A DNA stretch of 40,079 nt, taken from Ghiorsea sp. (GTDB taxonomy: Bacteria; Pseudomonadota; Zetaproteobacteria; Mariprofundales; Mariprofundaceae). The first letter of the stretch is position 1. Each line of letters begins with the position of its first letter. The translations under genes were made by a program, and so were the position numbers. The notes beneath the pieces were generated by a model. The model was not told the origin of the DNA. It ran no database searches and worked only from the letters and a program-made list of their open reading frames with translations. The DNA is taken from positions 1 to 40,079 of the forward strand of contig JALWRX010000103.1 in assembly GCA_027080505.1 (NCBI GenBank), given 5' to 3'. Shown here one piece after another: positions 33,860 through 40,079 of this stretch.

Positions 33860-33888
33860 AACTTAGGGATTAATTGCCTATCCGTCAA
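33860..33888 (-). promoter_or_regulatory. Sigma-70 promoter of the tRNA operon
   Basis: On the minus strand TTGACG (33883-33888) and TAAGTT (33860-33865) are 17 bases apart. A GC-rich stretch (TCGCCGCC) follows the -10 box, as in stable RNA promoters under stringent control. Confidence 0.65.
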
Positions 33889-33963
33889 CCGCTTTTTATC
33901 CCTTGCAATATCCAGCACGATTATGAATAGTCAGTCTCACTGATAACAAAGGAGAAGTTCTCT

Positions 33964-34473
33964 GTGAACAATGCTTTTATCGCTTTGGGTGGAAACCTTG
34001 GCGATGTAAAACAAACATTCCAAACAGCATGTGATGCATTAAAAGAAACATGCAAAATCATTACAATATCCAAGCTTTATCACACGTCTGCTTTAACCAT
34101 GCCAGACAGTGCACCACAACCTGACTATTGGAATGCCGCCATTCATGTGCAAACGCAACTGCCTGCCGACACCTTACTGGCTGAATTGCATAGAGTTGAA
34201 GCACTGCATCATCGCAAGCGCATTGAACATTGGGGTTCACGAACATTAGACCTTGATCTAATTGCTTATGAACAACTTATATCAACGCATGCTGAGTTAA
34301 AACTACCCCACCCTGAAACACAGTCTCGGCTATTTGTCTTGCAACCACTCATGGACATTGCACCATTCTGGGTACATCCTGTCACTGGAGAGAGCCTCTC
34401 TACAATGATAACACACCTTACGGATGCAGGTGAAAAACTGCACAAAGGAGAAGCATGGCAACTTCAACATTAA
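33964..34473 (+). CDS. folK: HPPK, 2-amino-4-hydroxy-6-hydroxymethyldihydropteridine pyrophosphokinase
   Basis: FolK transfers pyrophosphate from ATP to the pterin in folate synthesis. The 169 residues begin with FIALGGNLGD (ATP/pterin-binding start), and contain SKLYHTSALTM and the signature WGSRTLDLDLIAY near residue 98. The start is GTG at 33964 with AAGGAG nine bases upstream. It overlaps the next gene by 19 bases. Length is usual for the family. Confidence 0.95.
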   Translation: MNNAFIALGGNLGDVKQTFQTACDALKETCKIITISKLYHTSALTMPDSAPQPDYWNAAIHVQTQLPADTLLAELHRVEALHHRKRIEHWGSRTLDLDLIAYEQLISTHAELKLPHPETQSRLFVLQPLMDIAPFWVHPVTGESLSTMITHLTDAGEKLHKGEAWQLQH

Positions 34474-35105
34474 ACCTCAACCACATTGCTATTGAAGGTG
34501 GTATTGGTGTAGGCAAAACAACTTTAGCCCAAGGATTAGCAACCAAGCTCAATGCTAACCTTCTCTTAGAAGACATTGATGACAACCCCTTTTTGGAGCT
34601 ATTTTACCAAGACCCTGAACGCCATGGTTTATCCGTTCAGTTATCTTTTTTATTTTCTCGCCTCAAGCAATGGCAAAGCTTAGCCCAGCAAGACCTCTTC
34701 CAATCCATGATGATTAGTGATTATATTTTTGCCAAAGACAGACTTTTTGCTATGACCAATTTATCTGATGAAGAGTTTGCTTTGTACAACCAAGTTGCGC
34801 AGGCTGTCACCTTTGACTTACCCAAGCCTGACCTTGTGATTTACTTGCAATCATCGCCTGACGTTGCCCTTAAACGCATACAGCAGCGCAATCGTAACAT
34901 GGAAAAAGGTGTCAATTTGGACTACCTCAAACAAGTTACCGAAACCTTTGATAAGTTTTTCTTTCACTACCAAGAAACACCTTTATTGGTAGTTCAAACC
35001 GATCGCATCAATTTTGCAGAACGCCCCGAAGCATTGGATATGCTGATTGCACGCATCACACAAATGGGCAGAGGCACAGAGTTTTGGGCTGATTATACAG
35101 AATAA
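34455..35105 (+). CDS. Deoxynucleoside kinase (dGK/dCK family)
   Basis: This 216-residue kinase has a P-loop EGGIGVGKTTLA near residue 14, DIDDNPFL in the position of the family's ENP-like motif, a SDYIFAKDRLFA segment with the DRS-like motif, and a lid region with LKRIQQRNRNMEKG. It would phosphorylate deoxynucleosides for salvage. Pairing with folK is common in proteobacteria. Which deoxynucleoside it prefers cannot be read from sequence. The ATG at 34455 follows AAAGGAG. Confidence 0.9.
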   Translation: MATSTLNLNHIAIEGGIGVGKTTLAQGLATKLNANLLLEDIDDNPFLELFYQDPERHGLSVQLSFLFSRLKQWQSLAQQDLFQSMMISDYIFAKDRLFAMTNLSDEEFALYNQVAQAVTFDLPKPDLVIYLQSSPDVALKRIQQRNRNMEKGVNLDYLKQVTETFDKFFFHYQETPLLVVQTDRINFAERPEALDMLIARITQMGRGTEFWADYTE

Positions 35106-35123
35106 AAGTCAAGAGGAATTCAA

Positions 35124-35279
35124 AAAAACAAGCTGCCTCTGTGGTGCTGTACAAATAACTGCCGAAAAATTAACCCAAAATTTACAATACGCTACTGTCA
35201 ATCATGCCGCCCTCAGGGAGCCTCCCTTTTTTCGCAATGCACTGTGGTACAAAAGTGTTTAGGCAAATCATTAAGGTAA
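35124..35279 (+). pseudogene. Remnant of a GFA-family gene
   Basis: Translation gives TSCLCGAVQITAEKLTQN in one frame, then RYCQSCRPQGASLFSQCTVVQKC in the next. CLCGAV and YCQSCRP are the two zinc-binding parts of GFA (glutathione-dependent formaldehyde-activating-like) proteins, now in different frames. A shift near 35170 and early stops leave about 50 of the usual 120-plus codons, so this is a decayed gene. Confidence 0.65.
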
Positions 35280-35318
35280 TTCACACCTTTATAACCATTA
35301 GCTTTTGTCCTCTTTTTA

Positions 35319-35331
35319 GGCTAAGTTAGCC
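35319..35331. promoter_or_regulatory. Small palindrome upstream of pgi
   Basis: GGCTAA and TTAGCC surround a single G, about 30 bases before the pgi start. It could be an operator. I see no clear promoter boxes around it. Confidence 0.25.
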
Positions 35332-35361
35332 CCGTTAAAGAGGTTTTTATTGGAGGATGGA

Positions 35362-37005
35362 ATGTCAAACTTAACCGACACTGCAAGTTGGCAAGCATTA
35401 GAAGCGCATGCAGAAGAAATGAAAAAAGTGCATATGCGCGACCTTTTTGCCCAAGACCCCAATAGGTTTGATAAATACTCTTTAAAACTGAATGATATTT
35501 TGGTGGATTATTCCAAAAACCTGATGACAGAAGAAACCAAAGCCAAGCTTCTGGATTTGGCAAGAGAACGAGGTTTGCCAGCGCGAATCCAAGAACTGTT
35601 TGCGGCAAAAAAAGTCAATGCCACAGAAAACAGATTGGTGTTGCACACGGCTTTACGCAATCGCTCCAATTACCCTGTCATTGTGAATGGTAAGGATGTA
35701 ATGCCTGATATTAACCGTGTATTAGGGCGTATGCGAGAGCTGGTGGATAAGGTGCATTCTGGAGCATGGAAAGGTAGCACTGGCAAGCCTATCACTGATA
35801 TTGTTAATATTGGTATTGGTGGCTCGGATTTGGGCTCGGTGATGATGACGGAAGCACTTAAACCTTATGGTCGAGCGGGCGGCTTGCATGTGCATTTCAT
35901 CTCCAATGTTGATGGTACACATGCGGTAGAAGTATTGCGGCACTTACACCGTGAAACCACGTTGTTTGTGATTACATCCAAATCATTCACAACTCAAGAA
36001 ACCATGACCAACGCCCGTACTGCGCGCGACTGGTTTTTAACCCGTGGCGGCACACTTCAAGCGGTCGCCAAGCATTTTATTGCGGTGTCTGCAAACATCA
36101 AAGCGGCGACCAACTTTGGTATTGCATCTGAAAATATATTTGAGTTTTGGGATTGGGTTGGCGGACGTTATTCGCTATGGAGTGCTGCAGGTTTATCCAC
36201 GGCTTTGTATATCGGCATGGATAATTTTGAAGCCTTGCTTGAAGGCGCGCATGACATGGATGAACACTTCAGAACTGCGCCCTTGGAAGAAAATATACCT
36301 GTAATATTGGGCATGCTTGGTATCTGGTACAATAATTTCTTTGATGCGGACTCCCATGCCTTGTTGCCATACGACCAGTATATGCACCGCTTTCCTGCTT
36401 ATATACAGCAGCTTGATATGGAAAGTAATGGTAAAAGCGTAACCATGGATGGTGAGCCAGTGAATTATTCTACGGGCCCTGTTGTCTGGGGTGAGCCAGG
36501 CACAAATGGGCAGCACGCATTCTATCAGCTTATTCATCAGGGCACCAAGCTTGTGCCCTGTGATTTTATCGCACCGATTGAGACCAAAAACCCAGTGGGC
36601 AGGCATCACCCCATTTTACTGACGCATTTTTTTGCTCAGGCTGAAGCCTTGATGCTTGGCAAAACAGAGGAAGAAGCCCGTGCTGATTTAAAAGGCAAAA
36701 CTGAAGAAGAAATTGCAAAGCTTTTGCCACATCTGGTGTTTGAGGGTAACCGCCCAAGCAATTCGATTTTATTTCAAATGCTGACACCCAAAACATTGGG
36801 TAGCCTGATTGCCATGTATGAACAAAAAGTATTTGTACAAGCTGAGATCTGGGGTTTAAATGCTTTTGATCAGTGGGGTGTTGAGCTGGGCAAGGTTTTG
36901 GCGAAGAAAATTTTGGCAGAGCTTGATGATTATGAAGAAGTTACTAGCCATGATTCATCAACCAATGCCCTCATCAATTATTATAAGGATAATCGTAAAG
37001 AGTAG
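35362..37005 (+). CDS. pgi: Glucose-6-phosphate isomerase
   Basis: Pgi interconverts glucose 6-phosphate and fructose 6-phosphate. The 547 residues contain [14 protein letters not shown] (phosphosugar-binding), [31 protein letters not shown] and GNRPSNS, all normal for the family. I chose the ATG at 35362, preceded by GGAGG, over a TTG at 35350 that lies before the ribosome site. It lies upstream of pgm and a glgB fragment, which suggests a sugar-phosphate and glycogen gene set. Confidence 0.97.
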   Translation: MSNLTDTASWQALEAHAEEMKKVHMRDLFAQDPNRFDKYSLKLNDILVDYSKNLMTEETKAKLLDLARERGLPARIQELFAAKKVNATENRLVLHTALRNRSNYPVIVNGKDVMPDINRVLGRMRELVDKVHSGAWKGSTGKPITDIVNIGIGGSDLGSVMMTEALKPYGRAGGLHVHFISNVDGTHAVEVLRHLHRETTLFVITSKSFTTQETMTNARTARDWFLTRGGTLQAVAKHFIAVSANIKAATNFGIASENIFEFWDWVGGRYSLWSAAGLSTALYIGMDNFEALLEGAHDMDEHFRTAPLEENIPVILGMLGIWYNNFFDADSHALLPYDQYMHRFPAYIQQLDMESNGKSVTMDGEPVNYSTGPVVWGEPGTNGQHAFYQLIHQGTKLVPCDFIAPIETKNPVGRHHPILLTHFFAQAEALMLGKTEEEARADLKGKTEEEIAKLLPHLVFEGNRPSNSILFQMLTPKTLGSLIAMYEQKVFVQAEIWGLNAFDQWGVELGKVLAKKILAELDDYEEVTSHDSSTNALINYYKDNRKE

Positions 37006-38818
<1,813 letters not shown>

Positions 38819-38819
<1 letters not shown>

Positions 38820-39034
38820 TGTCTGCGCCTATTTTATCCCCTGAAGCATGGGCAGTTGTTGAAGCACGAAGCCATGATCCTTTTGCTTGGTTGGGCAGAC
38901 ATAAACACCCTGATGGCGGCATTATTATTCGTGCTTTAAAACCCCAAGCTGAAAAAATGTGGCTTGTGCCTAAAGGTGGTCGTGCTCAAGTGATGACACG
39001 CATTAAAGGTATCGATGCGTTTGGAAAACATTGA
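38819..39034 (+). pseudogene. glgB: Truncated glycogen branching enzyme (N-terminal stub)
   Basis: The 71 residues match only the N-terminal domain of branching enzymes: ARSHDPFAWLGRHKHPDGGIIIRALKP, then MTRIKGIDAFGK, where a stop follows. Full GlgB proteins have over 600 residues. The break lies a few bases before an IS1595-like transposase remnant, so an insertion followed by deletion probably removed the rest. The start is coupled to pgm by TGATG, so the gene was once the next in the operon. No GlgB catalytic domain is encoded in this window. Confidence 0.8.
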
Positions 39035-39171
39035 GAAAAGGAAGGGTTCTGACACCTAATAAAGTTCTTTGAGCAGTTTTTTGAGATCATCAAGCTGCTC
39101 TTTTGAAGAAGCTCGATTAAACCTCCTCTCGCATTCTTTCAAAAACAATTCAAAATGTGTGTAAGCGCAAT
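39035..39171 (-). mobile_element. Remnant of an IS1595-like insertion sequence
   Basis: On the minus strand, the codons ending in TAG at 39056 translate to HFELFLKECERRFN followed by a lysine- and leucine-rich tail that ends in KELY. This is close to the C-terminus of ISXO2/IS1595 transposases (LKECExRFN motif). Only about 35 codons remain. GGGTTCTGACACC at 39044-39056 may be one terminal inverted repeat, but the partner is absent. It lies just after the truncated glgB. Confidence 0.6.
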
Positions 39172-39201
39172 AAAAAAAGGCTCCACTTATTGCGGAGCCT
39201 T
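39172..39201 (-). terminator. Rho-independent terminator of ppa
   Basis: AAGGCTCC and GGAGCCTT form an 8-base stem with a nine-base loop (39177-39201), followed by T residues on the minus strand (39178-39172). It lies 22 bases after the ppa stop. Confidence 0.88.
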
Positions 39202-39222
39202 GGTTTACAGAATGCACATCAA

Positions 39223-39750
39223 TTAATCGTTATAACGCGCAATTGAATCCATAATTTCTTTTTTGGCTGCCGCAGCATCTGCCCAACCTGTAACTTTTAC
39301 CCATTTATTGGGCTCTAAATCTTTATAATTCTCAAAGAAATGTTCGATTTGATCAAGCAAAAATTTAGGTAAACTTTCTGGGCCTGTAACATCTTTATAT
39401 ACAGGAGTCAGCTTTGTAATTGGCACTGCCAATACTTTGGCATCCATACCTGCTTCATCTTCCATTTGTAATACTGCCACAGGGCGGCATGCCACTACAC
39501 AACCTGGTACCAATGCAAATTCTGATACCACCAATACATCTACTGGGTCACCATCTTCAGACAATGTGTTGGGCACAAAACCATAATTACATGGGTAATG
39601 CATCGCTGTGTGCATAAAACGGTCAACAAACACCGCACCTGAATCTTTATCCAACTCATATTTAATAGGGTCGGCATGTTGTGGTACTTCAATCACCACA
39701 TTCACTTCTTCGGGTGTATCTTTACCTGCTGGGATTTTACTAAGATCCAT
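39223..39750 (-). CDS. ppa: Inorganic pyrophosphatase
   Basis: This soluble family I enzyme hydrolyses pyrophosphate and so drives biosynthesis. The 175 residues match E. coli Ppa along their length: [47 protein letters not shown] and the metal-binding [10 protein letters not shown] near residue 66. Two ATG codons are adjacent; I prefer the second (39750) because it gives better spacing from AGGAG and the family length. It has its own terminator. Confidence 0.97.
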   Translation of the reverse strand: MDLSKIPAGKDTPEEVNVVIEVPQHADPIKYELDKDSGAVFVDRFMHTAMHYPCNYGFVPNTLSEDGDPVDVLVVSEFALVPGCVVACRPVAVLQMEDEAGMDAKVLAVPITKLTPVYKDVTGPESLPKFLLDQIEHFFENYKDLEPNKWVKVTGWADAAAAKKEIMDSIARYND

Positions 39751-39801
39751 CATATTCTCCTAAAACACTTTAAGTGCGCATTGTAAGACAGAAAGTCTAA
39801 A

Positions 39802-40079
39802 TCACAACACCGTCAGGGCTGCATACTTTAGCATCAGCCGTTTTAAACCCACGGCATCAAACTCAATAGCTACACGCACTGCATCACCATCACCCTCTAA
39901 ATCCACAATCAAACCATCACCAAAGCTGGGATGATTCACATAAGCACCCACAGCAATACCCTGAACAGATGAAGCAGCTTGCGCTTGTTTAAACATTGTT
40001 GGTTGCTGTACTTTTTCAGATTTAAACAACACATCATCATCCAAATCTGCAATAAAACGACTTGGCATAGGGTAAGTCA
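39802..40079 (-). CDS. uvrD: UvrD/PcrA-type helicase, C-terminal end (cut by window edge)
   Basis: The frame stays open past the internal ATG at 40068 to the window edge (TYPMPSRFIADLDDD). PSRFI is typical of the end of the UvrD/Rep motor domain. The C-terminus VGAYVNHPSFGDGLIVDLEGDGDAVRVAIEFDAVGLKRLMLKYAAL is the small Tudor-like domain of UvrD/PcrA. The gene works in nucleotide excision and mismatch repair. Only about 90 residues are in the window, so UvrD is favoured but PcrA or Rep-like naming cannot be excluded. Confidence 0.85.
   Translation of the reverse strand, partial: TYPMPSRFIADLDDDVLFKSEKVQQPTMFKQAQAASSVQGIAVGAYVNHPSFGDGLIVDLEGDGDAVRVAIEFDAVGLKRLMLKYAALTVL

Overview
The window looks like a chromosomal segment of a chemolithoautotrophic proteobacterium. 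The housekeeping genes on the right (folK, deoxynucleoside kinase, pgi, pgm, ppa, uvrD) and the complete aerobic hydrogen-uptake system fit a hydrogen-oxidising marine lineage. A Zetaproteobacterium such as Ghiorsea is my best guess, but that is inference from gene content and not something I could test.

The main structural feature is a genomic island of about 32.9 kb. An intact tRNA-His gene lies at 33538-33614 on the minus strand. A decayed copy of its 3' part, in the same orientation, lies at 616-673. Just inside the intact tRNA are a P4/lambdoid-type integrase, a small excisionase-like protein and a divergent XRE regulator (31524-33330). Just inside the distal copy are two very large tyrosine recombinases in tandem (912-6673). 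The hydrogenase locus lies between these two recombination modules. The sequence therefore suggests that hydrogen oxidation was acquired as one tRNA-integrated unit.

The hydrogenase locus is entirely on the minus strand and reads from right to left. The first unit is hupS-hupL-hupC, an oxygen-tolerant membrane-bound [NiFe] hydrogenase with its cytochrome b, closed by a rho-independent terminator at 27134-27160. Next comes a DUF1186/SEC-C gene. A long maturation and regulation run follows: hupD, hupF, hupG, hupH, hupI, hupJ, a membrane protein with one CxxCH haem motif, hupK, hypA, hypB, hypC, hypD, hypE, hypX, hoxA, hoxJ, hoxB, hoxC, hypF, then a nickel permease and tatA. The set supplies the enzyme, its membrane anchor, active-site assembly, CO-ligand synthesis in air, nickel uptake, a Tat export component, and a hydrogen-sensing regulatory hydrogenase with kinase and sigma-54 activator. 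I find three sigma-54 type promoters (GG-N10-GC), before hupS, hupD and the nickel permease. This matches control by the HoxA-like activator encoded within the same locus.

Left of the island is the start of a DUF945-family gene. Right of it are a tRNA-Pro, tRNA-Arg, tRNA-His operon, folK with a deoxynucleoside kinase, a GFA-family gene remnant, pgi, pgm, a glgB truncated beside an IS1595-like transposase remnant, ppa, and the C-terminal end of a uvrD-type helicase.
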